Assembly: GCA_039621445.1 (NCBI GenBank)
Contig: CP154956.1
Coordinates: 89,348,482 to 89,412,481 of the forward strand
DNA length: 64,000 nucleotides
Direction of reading: 5' to 3'
Source: Euglena gracilis
Taxonomy: Eukaryota; Euglenida; Euglenophyceae; Euglenales
Part shown: positions 1 through 8,580 of the stretch, in pieces
Layout: each line of letters starts with the position of its first letter
How positions within the stretch are numbered: the stretch's first letter is position 1
Translations under genes and position numbers: made by a program
The notes under the pieces: model-generated
The model's input: only the letters and a program-made list of their open reading frames with translations
What the model was told of the DNA's origin: nothing
Databases searched by the model: none

Positions 1-513
1 CCAATTTACCTCTGCATGTTTCTTGGGGGGGGAGGGCACTGGCAGTCAGAATTGACTTGGCCAGCACCAGATGGTGAGGGCGATTGTTTTGGGGGGACCA
101 CCCACTCCTCGGGCATTGGATAATTACTTCGACCCTGCCGGATTATTGGGCACCACCTTTCAGGGGGGTTGGGCGTTCCGGAAAAAAAACCACGCTAGTT
201 CAGATCTGAGACTAACATGCTTTTCCAAAAAAGGTTGCTGTTGGTGAGATAAAAACCCTGCTGCAAAATCCAGTTCATTTCAGGTGCTTGAGGGGAATGT
301 GTGATTATTTGCTCTCTCTTTCTCTCTCTTTCTCTCTCTCTCTCTCTCTTCCAGATTGGTGTGGATGGGAAGTGTGTGGTGCGGGTGTGTCGGAGGTGGA
401 GGGGGCTGCTTTGTTTTCATTCCAGGAGGTGCTCTGGGTGGTGACGGCAGGGCGTCCCCCGCCTGGCCTCCGACACAGCGAAACCGGGGGTGCCGGCTCA
501 CTACGCTGTGTCA
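1..513. other. 3' flank of the Penelope-like element, no gene
   Basis: No reading frame that looks like protein. The stretch holds a pure CT microsatellite (GA on the minus strand) at about 311-352, directly downstream of the minus-strand retroelement ORF, so it may belong to that element's 3' untranslated tail. Positions 1-300 show nothing recognisable apart from short G-runs. Confidence 0.4.
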
Positions 514-3500
514 TCACTGGCCCACCACCACGGCCCCCGGTGTCCTCCTGGAAGGAAAGCTGCCGCTGCTGCTGGCGCTGCTGTCGCTGCTGCTGCTGCT
601 GTCGCTGTTGCTGCTGCTGCTCCTGCTGCTGCGGGAGTTGGTTTGGGTCGTTTTGTCGGGTTTGCGGCTTTGCCGGTCCCTTGGGGGGTGGGAGGCTCCT
701 CCGGTGGTTGTTGAACCCTCCCCCCTCCCGCTGGGGCTGGGTTGCTGCTGCTGCTGCCTTCGGCTGCGGCGGCTTTGGAGCACATCCCATTGGTTGGGGT
801 GTACGGGGATCGGAGGGGGGCCTGCCCGGTTTGCCCCACTCTCTCCCCTGGTGCTCCTTTGGTTGGCTGGGGGCACCGACTCCCCCCGACAGTGGCGTTC
901 TTCAAAATTTTCCTTCGTTTGTTGGACTTCTCGGGTCAGTGCAGCGATGGTCTCTGCCATTCGCTTCAGCTGCTTATGCACGGCTGCCCCTCGCCTGCCG
1001 TACACAGGGGTCCACTCGGCACCCTCTTCCTCTCTTGAGCCTTGGGCGCCCTGCACACTCTCAGGGCGGGAGGGTCTGAAAAATCTCATGGCGGCGGGGA
1101 TTTCTGTCTCCCCAGGGCGGTGCCCACGGGTCGCTTCCCTATTGGGTCGCCAAGGGGCTTGGGGCCGGGGCAAATCCCGCTTTGCTAACTCCCCTGCGGA
1201 ACGGGTTGGCGGGGCACAGGCACCACGCTGCCTGCCGCCCGCCTGGACATTGTGCTGTCTCGCTCCGGGAGCGTGGGGCCCGGAGTGGTTGTTGGATGGC
1301 TGCCCTGGGGGTTTGCCTTCCGGGTGGTGGTGCCGAGGACCAGGGTGGTCGGCCTCCCCGATCCTGGCGCCTTCGTGCCAGTCGTGCGACTGGCGTTCCT
1401 GGGCGGTGCTGCTGGCCATGTGGCTGGCTTCTGCTTCGTCTAGCCATTGCTGGATGGCCTCCCTCCGTTGTGGCCCACAGCAGGCCCAGACTTGGCTTTG
1501 CAGCTCGTGGTCCCAAGAAAAGAATATTGCCTTCCCTCGGCCTGGCTGCCTGCGCCTCATTGCTGACTTCCATTCCTCGTACTTCTCCCTCCACTCTTTC
1601 GGCCACTCGCTCAAAATGGTGTACTTGCGCTTCTTGGAGGGGGCTTGTGAGGACGAGTCATCCTCTTCTTGTTCTTCTTCTTCGGTGAGGAATGCTTGTG
1701 GTGGGGGGGCAGGCAGCATGAGACGATTGGCAGCCTCGATGGCTGGGATGGCTGGGGCCTCGATGAGGCCTGTGGGTGCCGGGCCGTTGATGAGTGCATT
1801 GACTTGCACGTTTTGCACCAGGGCCGGGGGTTGCCCCTGTTGGTGGCTGGGGAGGTAGATGGGAATTGGGACCCGCACCTCGACTGGCACCGGCACCCTG
1901 ACCTCCACGGGCACCTGCACTGGGACCTGCACGAGGCGCTCCACGATGCGATCCACGAAGACCGGCTCCCGGACCGGAACAGGTACCTGCCTCTCCACGA
2001 TCACCGGTCGATCCACCAGGACCACCCGTTCCTGGTAGACCTCGCGGATGGCTGGCACCGGTGGAGCTGTTGTGGAGGTCTGGTCTGCCTCGGCATGGTG
2101 CTGGGAGGATGCACCATCGTGGATGGCCGGGGAGTCTTCCACTGGCGGTGGTGGGGGTGGGAGAGGCTCCAGGACAGGGGTGGGGAGTGAAAGATCTAAA
2201 AAAGCCGGCGATCGACAGGCCAGCCTGGGCGGGGAAGCCGGGAGAGACACTGAGGCGTCCCCCAGTGTGGAGTCAGGCTGGCCTCGGTCCCTTCCCACCT
2301 CCCACAAGAGGGCTCGGTCACCGTCACCCCCCTGGACGTCTCCAGCATGCAGGTTGGCGGATGTACCAGGTGGTATCGGGACCGCGGCTGACATCGCCGG
2401 TTGGGGAGAGGAGGATTGTACTGGAGGCGGGGACATTCCCGGAGGGTCTGCAGCAGCAGAAACACCAGCCTGGCCGACAGCCTCAACGCCCCGAGGGGGA
2501 GTCCCCGGGGTGGAAGCAGGCCGGTGTTTGTTGGGCAAATGTGCGGCCCCCCTGGGTGGATGTGCTCGCGCAGAACCCTCTCCTTCGCCTTGCCCTGGAG
2601 CCTCTGGTGGTGGGTGGATGTGTGCGTGGTTGGGCACCCGCTGTTTTCCGTGTCGCACGTGGGCCGCGTGGTCGACCTCCATCACGTCGGAGTCTGACCC
2701 CGCTCTCGGTGAAGCTGGGGGAGTCATTTCCGCCAGGAGGTCGTCAATGCCTTCTGTGGGCGCGGGTGCGGCGGGATGTCCAAACACAGCGAGGAAATCC
2801 TCCGTTGAGGGGGCATGTTGTTGGTCCAGCGGTATGGCGGTGGCCCACGGGGCTGGCGGCGCGCGGTTTGGGCCGGTGAGAAGCCACCTCCACACCTTGG
2901 AGAACCAGCTGCGGAGCTCGCGAACCCGGATGTCGGTGGCATGCCATCGCTGGAAGAGGAAACGGCTCCACACGGACTGCACCAGGCGGCGTGAATACCC
3001 CCGCCAGATGGCGTTGCGAAAGACGTTTGCCACTGACTGCTTGAAATCGCCCATGTGACTGCACGCCATGCGGGCAAACTCCAGCCGCCCCATGATGACT
3101 CCACCCAGCTGTTCCGTGGGTGCCGTGGTGGTGGCCAGCGGATAGCGCACGATGTGGTGGGGGTAGTCTGCCTCCCGGTCGTGGACGGTGGTGTGAACCA
3201 CCCGCTCCCCGTTGCTGTGGGTGAGAATGTACACCCTCACCCCCAGGCACACCACGGACTCGCCACTGGCTGTCACCTTGTACTCCATGCCGTACTCTGC
3301 TGCGGTGGGCAGGGGCATTGTGCTCGGGTGCACGATGTCATCGATGTACCGTGACACGGCTGTGGATCGTCGCTGGCGGGGGAGGGAGTGCATATGGTCG
3401 CGTTCCACGGGGTAACAGGCCAGGTTGGCCAGCTGTGGGGCTGGTGGGAGGCCCATCGGCATGCCGCGTATCTGCCGCCGGACCTTCCCCCCATTGCAGG

Positions 3501-4290
3501 TATAGTTGTTGTTCACCGCTGTGGACACCAGCTCCTTCAGGTCGGCCATTGTGTAGCCCAGGCCATCCCAGGACCAGCCGCCCGTGGTGAGCGTGGGGTT
3601 GGTGTTTGCGTCGATGCCGACCGGCGTCTTGGTGTCACGGATGAACGCCCACGCCTCGCGCACTGACTCCATCGTGCGGCTGACAATGGAGTCGAAGGTG
3701 AAGGCTGTGTACATTGTGGTGAAGTCTGCCGTCTCCAAGCCTCCGGCCAGAATGTCCTTGGAGTGTGAACGCGCCATGCGCACAAAGGACTCCACGCTGT
3801 CGATGCCCCAGAAGGCTTTGATGCCTCCCTCATGCTGCTGCCGCAGCTCGTCCTTCTCCCGCAGTGCACCCTCGATGTGCTTCAGAAGCGACACCAATGC
3901 CTTGTTGAGGGCGTAGAGGGGCTGCCTGGGAGGCTCTTTTGGGGCATCCTGGCGGTCGGTGGCTCCTGTGTCACTGCTGGAGTCGCGGCTCTTGCGGGTC
4001 CCGGCAATGAACCGGAACTTTTGCTTGGCGGGCTTCCAGATGCCGTAGTTGTATACACCCCCGACACCTGTGGGGAAGCTGAGGCGCTTGTTGATGTCGC
4101 TGAGGTGCGCAACGACATCACTCCAGCTCCCTGGCACGTCCTCGAAGACCGTGGAATCTGCAAGGTAGGCCGCCATCTGCTTCTGGTACCACCGCTTGCA
4201 GATGAACACCAAGCCGTGTGGTGCTCGGTCGTCGTGGAGGAACACCAGCTCCTTTTGTGCCTCCCGGATTTGTGCGACAGTCCAGGGAAC
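514..4290 (-). CDS. Penelope-like retroelement reverse transcriptase with long disordered C-terminus, 5' truncated
   Basis: One open frame of about 1260 usable codons. The reading frame continues upstream to 4812, but that part is antisense to the gypsy pol and is not counted. Motifs in order: YGIWKP with RFIAG-RKS (about 4055-3990), which matches the YGLPKxHK and RPIVS-type motifs of Penelope RTs; ADFTTMYT, motif A, with its Asp codon at about 3724-3726; GMPMGLPPAPQLANL, motif B; and YIDD, the catalytic pair, at about 3337-3348. A thumb-like helical segment follows to about 2880. The rest is Pro/Ser/Gln-rich, has a lysine-rich KKRK patch and ends in a serine run coded by CTG/CAG triplets. 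No GIY-YIG endonuclease is seen C-terminally; an N-terminal one could have been lost in the truncation. Role (family knowledge): target-primed or telomere-primed reverse transcription. Assignment to Penelope rather than another RT clade is by motif only. Confidence 0.72.
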   Translation of the reverse strand, partial: VPWTVAQIREAQKELVFLHDDRAPHGLVFICKRWYQKQMAAYLADSTVFEDVPGSWSDVVAHLSDINKRLSFPTGVGGVYNYGIWKPAKQKFRFIAGTRKSRDSSSDTGATDRQDAPKEPPRQPLYALNKALVSLLKHIEGALREKDELRQQHEGGIKAFWGIDSVESFVRMARSHSKDILAGGLETADFTTMYTAFTFDSIVSRTMESVREAWAFIRDTKTPVGIDANTNPTLTTGGWSWDGLGYTMADLKELVSTAVNNNYTCNGGKVRRQIRGMPMGLPPAPQLANLACYPVERDHMHSLPRQRRSTAVSRYIDDIVHPSTMPLPTAAEYGMEYKVTASGESVVCLGVRVYILTHSNGERVVHTTVHDREADYPHHIVRYPLATTTAPTEQLGGVIMGRLEFARMACSHMGDFKQSVANVFRNAIWRGYSRRLVQSVWSRFLFQRWHATDIRVRELRSWFSKVWRWLLTGPNRAPPAPWATAIPLDQQHAPSTEDFLAVFGHPAAPAPTEGIDDLLAEMTPPASPRAGSDSDVMEVDHAAHVRHGKQRVPNHAHIHPPPEAPGQGEGEGSARAHPPRGAAHLPNKHRPASTPGTPPRGVEAVGQAGVSAAADPPGMSPPPVQSSSPQPAMSAAVPIPPGTSANLHAGDVQGGDGDRALLWEVGRDRGQPDSTLGDASVSLPASPPRLACRSPAFLDLSLPTPVLEPLPPPPPPVEDSPAIHDGASSQHHAEADQTSTTAPPVPAIREVYQERVVLVDRPVIVERQVPVPVREPVFVDRIVERLVQVPVQVPVEVRVPVPVEVRVPIPIYLPSHQQGQPPALVQNVQVNALINGPAPTGLIEAPAIPAIEAANRLMLPAPPPQAFLTEEEEQEEDDSSSQAPSKKRKYTILSEWPKEWREKYEEWKSAMRRRQPGRGKAIFFSWDHELQSQVWACCGPQRREAIQQWLDEAEASHMASSTAQERQSHDWHEGARIGEADHPGPRHHHPEGKPPGQPSNNHSGPHAPGARQHNVQAGGRQRGACAPPTRSAGELAKRDLPRPQAPWRPNREATRGHRPGETEIPAAMRFFRPSRPESVQGAQGSREEEGAEWTPVYGRRGAAVHKQLKRMAETIAALTREVQQTKENFEERHCRGESVPPANQRSTRGESGANRAGPPPIPVHPNQWDVLQSRRSRRQQQQQPSPSGRGEGSTTTGGASHPPRDRQSRKPDKTTQTNSRSSRSSSSNSDSSSSSDSSASSSGSFPSRRTPGAVVVGQ
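1858..2040 (-). repeat. Val-Pro-Val repeat tract in the Penelope-like ORF
   Basis: Within the C-terminal extension the frame reads a run of VPVPV, VPVEV, VRVPV and IVERxVxVP units, about 60 residues. The period is near 6-12 residues and is visible in DNA as repeated GG(C/G)ACCTGCAC-like blocks. Such repeats resemble the VPV repeats of articulins and alveolins, cytoskeletal proteins of protists. Homology is not shown; convergence through a low-complexity repeat is equally possible. Confidence 0.6.
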
Positions 4291-4295
4291 CCCGT

Positions 4296-7200
4296 GGGGA
4301 CGAGCTGATCCGGCGGCACGCGGCGGATCTGCGCGAGACCCTGCGGGCGCTGGAGGCGGATCGGTGGGTGGCGGATAAGAAGAAGGCGCAGCTGTTCCGC
4401 AAGAGGGCGGAGTTCGTGGGGCACGTGCTGGGGGAGGGCAAGCGCGTGCCCGCGAGCGGCAAGCTGGCGGCGGTACAGCGGTGGCAACCCCCGGCCAATG
4501 TGACGAGTTTGCGCGCCTTTCTCGGCCTCTGCAATTATTATTCGGGGTATGTACGTATGTACTCGGAGCTGGCCGCCCCCCTGCAGGAGAAGCTGAAGCT
4601 ACCGCGGGATTTGTCCCGGGCGGGCAGCAAGCACCCCATCGTGTGGTCCGCGGCCGAGCTGGAGGCGTTCGAGAAGCTGAAGGCAGCGCTGGTGGCGGAC
4701 CTGGAGCTGTGGCACGTGGACATGAACAAGCCGTTCGTGCTCCGCACGGACGCCTCCGATTACGCGGTGGGCGCCGTGCTGGAGCAGCTGCCGAAGGTGG
4801 AGGGCATCCCATCGGTGGAGGAGCTCCTGAAGCCCGGGGCGTCGGTGGCGGTGGGCTTCATGAGCAGGAAGCTGACGGAGGGGCAGCGGCTGCGGTGGGA
4901 CACCCGGGACAAGGAGACGTACGCGGTGGTGAGCGCGCTGGACAAGTGGGGCGGCTACATCACCGGGCAGAAGGTCCTGGTGCTGACGGACCACCGGTCC
5001 TTGGAGAGCTGGTACAAGGAGCACGTCGCCCGAGGAGCGGGACCGCAGGGCCGGCGGGCGAGGTGGCACTCCAAGCTCAACGAGCACATGGTGGAGGTGG
5101 TGTACGTGCCGGGGGAGAAGAACGAGGTGGGGGACGCGCTGTCGCGGTGGGCGTACCCGGCCAGCCAGGAGTACCGAGACTCCTGCTGGCACGGGACGGC
5201 AGCGGACGCCGAGGAGATGGAGCAGCAGATCCGAGAGGAGAAGGCCGCGGAGCGCAGCTGCCCGAAGGCAGTACACCCGGTGGATAAGGTGTGCCCCCTC
5301 CCGACCGCAAATGCGGCATCCCCATCGCCGCCAGCCGGGACACCGGCAACCACGGCGGCATCGGCCGGGACACCGGCCTCCGAGGCGGCGCCCGCCGGGA
5401 TTCCGGCAGCCGGAAGTCCGGCAATCCGACCGCCGCCCCCACCGCACCCCACCGCGCCGGCTGCGACTGCAGCACCGACCGTGCGAGTGCCCAGTGCGAC
5501 AGCGCTGGCATCGCCCGGGCAGCCCGAGCAGCCGCAGCACCCGGCGTTGTCCGCGCAGCCCAAGCAGCAGCAGCAGCCCGCCACACCACGCACCGTGCGG
5601 TTTTCCGTACGGCCAGCAGCGGCACCGGCAGCAGCACCCGCCGTGCGATCCCCGTCCGCCGAGCAAGCATCGTCCCCGCCCGCGGCCAGCGCACGCAGCA
5701 TCCCACCGTCCGCAGCGATCGCCGTGACAACCCGAAGCCAGGCGGCCGCCAAGCCGCCCGGTGCCGCCGTCCCGAAGAAGCCAGCCGGCCCACCCAAGGT
5801 GGGGGGGCACCCCAGCCCTCCCGCCGTGCCGCCAGTGGCAGCCGCCGTGCCGCCTGTGGCGGCCGCCGTGCCGCCAGCTGCAGCCACCCCGGCCGCAGCC
5901 CCGCAAGACGAAGACCAGGACCTGATGGCGATGGACTGGAGTGAGGCGTATGAGAAGTGCCCAACGTTCAAAGAGCCGTGGCAGGCCATCAAGCGCGGCC
6001 GGCCATGGCCCACCGGCTACCGGAAGGAGGCAGGCAAGCTGGTGAAGGATTCCGTCTGGTGCGTGCCGGATGCCCTGACCGAGCGGGCAATCCGAGAGCA
6101 GCACCGGGCGTCGGGGCACGTCGGTGGTGAGCGCCTCCTCGATGAGGCCAGCCGGAACTTCCAGTTTGCGGTGCCCTCCCGAGCACGCGAGCTGGCGGGC
6201 AAGATTCTGGCGGTGTGCGAGTTCTGCCAGGCGTCGGAGCACCCACACCAACCCCTCCGGCTCCGCATCACGCCCACGCCAGTGCCGCCCCATGTGATGT
6301 GTTCGGTGAGCGTGGATCTGTTCCAGATGCCGGAGGTGGAGGTGGAGGGCGGCAAGCTGGTGAACGTGTTCGCAGCATGCATCGATCGGCACTCCGGCTG
6401 GGCGATCGCAACCGTGCACCACACCCGCGGGCTAACGGCGGAGGCGGTGGCTAAGGCTATGTATGAGCAGTGGGCGCAGTTCGGCGTGCCAAGCGTCATC
6501 ACGTCGGACCGGGGCCCCCACTTCGTGGGGGCCTGGTGGAGGGCAATGTGCGCAAGACTGGGGGTGCGCCATGCCTTCTCCCAAGCATACCACCACGAAG
6601 GTAACGCCCGTGCGGAGGTCCTCGGCGCGCAGATCCAGAAGCGGCTGAGGAAGATGAAGGCGGCGGAGGGCGTGGAGTGGCCGGAGGCGCTGCCGCGGGC
6701 CCTGCGGACCCTGCACGACAGTGCTGGGCCCAGCGGCCTGAGCCCCTTCCAGGTGCTCTTCGGCCGCGAGCGGTGGTATGGCGGGGTGCCGTACCAGCCG
6801 CCCACGCGGGCCGAGGACGCGGTGGCCTTCTTCGAGCGCATGCAGGACATCGATCATCGTGTTGCGAAGATCCTGAACGAGGAGCACGCCAAGACAGCCG
6901 AGGCGGTCAACAAGCGGAGGAAAGAGCTGCCGGAGCTGGAGATCAACGACAAGGTCTGGTATCTCCGCCCGCGCACCCGCACCGGCGAGAAGCTGGAGAC
7001 GTACTGGATCGGGCCGTGCGTGGTGGCAGAGCGCACCAGTGAGCACACGTACGTGCTCCAGATGGAGGATGGCCGGAAGCAGGTGGCCCACCGATCCCAA
7101 ATCAAGAGCTACCGCCACGATCCAGCCCTCATGGGGCCACCGCTCCGTCTCTTCCACTTCCGCCAATCCAGGCCGGAGGAGGGTTCCCGGCTGGACGAGT

Positions 7201-8204
7201 GGGAGGTGGAGGCGGTGGTCACCCACCGGCGCGATGCCAACGGCGACCTCGAGTTCCTCGTCAAGTGGCTGGGGTACGAGGAGAAGACGTGGGAGCCGCT
7301 GCGGCACTTCTTCCACCGGTACGCCTCCCCCATCGTGTCGTACTTCGTCGAACACGACATCAAGGAGGACATCATGAAGTACCTTTCGAGGTTCCCGGAG
7401 GAAGCCCACATCGCCATCTGCCACGCCGTGGAGATCGAGAAGGAGAAGGAGAAGGAGTTTGGGCTGTCCTGGGAGGAGCCACCAGAGGAGTGGATGTGGC
7501 AGGACCCCGAGGACGGAGATGTATGTCGAGAAGGTGATGATTCTGCTGGAGACGATGATGAAGGTGATGGAGGAGACGAAGGAGATCGAGACCAAGAAGA
7601 CGGAGGAGATGCTGGCCCGGCGGGTCCCCAACAAGCGGCCCACCCCAGGTACCCGGTCAGGGTCCACCGGCAGCCCGCGAGCGGCAAGCGCCCCGTCTCC
7701 GTGCGATCCGCGTCTGCGAGGGATGCGCTCTCCCGCGCTTCCCTTGCCCCAGCTCCACCGTCCACCACCCCATCACTCCCCATGTCACACGCGTACCCAC
7801 CCCGCAGTCCAGGCGTACCTCAGAGACCCGGTCCCCGAGTCTCCCCTGCCCCCACGGGTAGAGGTCGCCGCCCCCGCGTGTCGACCCGCAGGGACGCCCC
7901 AGCTCGGGATCCCCCCCTCCCACCAGGGGGCCCCGTTCCCGTGCACCCCCATGACCCGTCCCTGCGGCGAGGGGGCACCACCACCGGAGGCGTGCCCCTG
8001 CATGGCCACGGTGCGACCCGGCCCTTCCTTCCCAACAAGGAGGCCACCCCTGCCCCCTGCCCACACCCCATGGGGAAATGGAAAAGGCCTGGCGTCAACC
8101 TGGGATTTTCTCCATGGTGGTCGTGTTCCAGTTCATCTTTCTGTTCCTTCCCCTCGCCTTCGACGCTCAGGACAGGCAGCTGGCAGCGCGCGCGCAGGAG
8201 CTGA
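4296..8204 (+). CDS. Ty3/gypsy chromovirus pol: RT C-terminus, RNase H, integrase, chromodomain
   Basis: Uninterrupted frame whose homologous part starts at about 4296 (residues ELIRRH), directly at the junction with the Penelope-like element; gag, protease and the catalytic half of RT are missing. Domains: RT thumb/connection with FLGLCNYY (about 4515-4540); RNase H with the four acids Asp 4749 (TDAS), Glu 4911, Asp 4989 (TDHR) and Asp 5133 (VGDALSR); Pro/Ala-rich linker (5290-5920); integrase HHCC finger (His 6102, His 6117, Cys 6216, Cys 6225); catalytic core D-D-35-E (Asp 6315, Asp 6507, Glu 6615); GPY/F-like module (about 6950-7100); chromodomain (about 7200-7340). An acidic Glu/Asp stretch and a basic Pro/Ser tail end the protein. 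All catalytic residues are intact, so this copy is young, but it cannot encode a full polyprotein as it stands. Family role: genome integration, with the chromodomain steering to chromatin marks. Confidence 0.95.
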   Translation, partial: GDELIRRHAADLRETLRALEADRWVADKKKAQLFRKRAEFVGHVLGEGKRVPASGKLAAVQRWQPPANVTSLRAFLGLCNYYSGYVRMYSELAAPLQEKLKLPRDLSRAGSKHPIVWSAAELEAFEKLKAALVADLELWHVDMNKPFVLRTDASDYAVGAVLEQLPKVEGIPSVEELLKPGASVAVGFMSRKLTEGQRLRWDTRDKETYAVVSALDKWGGYITGQKVLVLTDHRSLESWYKEHVARGAGPQGRRARWHSKLNEHMVEVVYVPGEKNEVGDALSRWAYPASQEYRDSCWHGTAADAEEMEQQIREEKAAERSCPKAVHPVDKVCPLPTANAASPSPPAGTPATTAASAGTPASEAAPAGIPAAGSPAIRPPPPPHPTAPAATAAPTVRVPSATALASPGQPEQPQHPALSAQPKQQQQPATPRTVRFSVRPAAAPAAAPAVRSPSAEQASSPPAASARSIPPSAAIAVTTRSQAAAKPPGAAVPKKPAGPPKVGGHPSPPAVPPVAAAVPPVAAAVPPAAATPAAAPQDEDQDLMAMDWSEAYEKCPTFKEPWQAIKRGRPWPTGYRKEAGKLVKDSVWCVPDALTERAIREQHRASGHVGGERLLDEASRNFQFAVPSRARELAGKILAVCEFCQASEHPHQPLRLRITPTPVPPHVMCSVSVDLFQMPEVEVEGGKLVNVFAACIDRHSGWAIATVHHTRGLTAEAVAKAMYEQWAQFGVPSVITSDRGPHFVGAWWRAMCARLGVRHAFSQAYHHEGNARAEVLGAQIQKRLRKMKAAEGVEWPEALPRALRTLHDSAGPSGLSPFQVLFGRERWYGGVPYQPPTRAEDAVAFFERMQDIDHRVAKILNEEHAKTAEAVNKRRKELPELEINDKVWYLRPRTRTGEKLETYWIGPCVVAERTSEHTYVLQMEDGRKQVAHRSQIKSYRHDPALMGPPLRLFHFRQSRPEEGSRLDEWEVEAVVTHRRDANGDLEFLVKWLGYEEKTWEPLRHFFHRYASPIVSYFVEHDIKEDIMKYLSRFPEEAHIAICHAVEIEKEKEKEFGLSWEEPPEEWMWQDPEDGDVCREGDDSAGDDDEGDGGDEGDRDQEDGGDAGPAGPQQAAHPRYPVRVHRQPASGKRPVSVRSASARDALSRASLAPAPPSTTPSLPMSHAYPPRSPGVPQRPGPRVSPAPTGRGRRPRVSTRRDAPARDPPLPPGGPVPVHPHDPSLRRGGTTTGGVPLHGHGATRPFLPNKEATPAPCPHPMGKWKRPGVNLGFSPWWSCSSSSFCSFPSPSTLRTGSWQRARRS

Positions 8205-8230
8205 GCTGTCGTCGTGAGGAGATGCGGTGA
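8078..8230 (+). CDS. Possible 50-residue membrane ORF overlapping the pol 3' end
   Basis: A short frame in another phase from pol: ATG at 8078, stop TGA at 8228-8230. It starts MEKAWRQPG, has a strongly hydrophobic stretch of about 18 residues (residues 10-28, SMVVVFQFIFLFLPLAF) and a charged tail. The second gypsy copy keeps KAWRQ at the same place and also codes a hydrophobic segment (VVFVGLLLLLPFLAC at about 31255-31300), though in a different phase. This could be a small membrane protein, a frameshift extension of pol, or chance. No env similarity is seen. Confidence 0.25.
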   Translation: MEKAWRQPGIFSMVVVFQFIFLFLPLAFDAQDRQLAARAQELSCRREEMR

Positions 8231-8580
8231 CGTCGGCGGCAGCTGGCTCACCCCCTACTGACCTGATGGATACTGTGGAGGCTATCACCCCCCAACCCAA
8301 CCCCTTACTGGTGTGCCCCCCCCCCCGTCGCGCCCCCAACCAAGGCTGAGCCACGGTGAGCCCGGCCGAGGCCGAGCCAGGAGAAGGGAGACCGGAGAGA
8401 GCCCAGAGAGGAGAGAGAGAGGAGAGGAGAGGAGAGCGACGAAGCACGGGGGCGAAAGCCCCGGGGAGAGGCGAGCAAAGAAGGAGAGGAAAGGAGAAAG
8501 AAAGGGGACCCAAGGGGGGAAACCCAACCGACCCCGGGGGCAAAGGGGGCCCAGAGGGGACCCAGGGAAGAACAAAGGAC
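8231..8580. other. Gypsy 3' region, purine-rich lead-in to the minisatellite
   Basis: Contains GATACTGTGGAGGC (near 8268-8282), which recurs downstream of the second gypsy copy at about 31433, so this is element sequence and not host flank. From 8380 the strand becomes GA-rich (GAGAGAGGAGAGGAGAGG). No gene. Confidence 0.5.

Noticed and set aside
356-1858. 500-codon plus-strand ORF
   Set aside because: Antisense to the Penelope-like C-terminus; Cys/Leu-rich text from CTG repeats.
1858-2040. Alveolate or euglenid origin of the window, from the VPV repeats
   Set aside because: The repeat lies in a retroelement and could be convergent; EF-1alpha, introns and HCF244 do not single out those groups.
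4300-4812. First 171 codons of the 1432-codon minus frame
   Set aside because: Antisense to the gypsy RT/RNase H coding strand; retroelement similarity starts only at about 4290.
4599-6422. 607-codon minus-strand ORF
   Set aside because: Shadow of the GC-rich gypsy pol, with no family motifs of its own.
7600-8230. Retroviral-type env gene in the gypsy element
   Set aside because: Only one short hydrophobic segment, no signal peptide, cleavage site or cysteine pattern.
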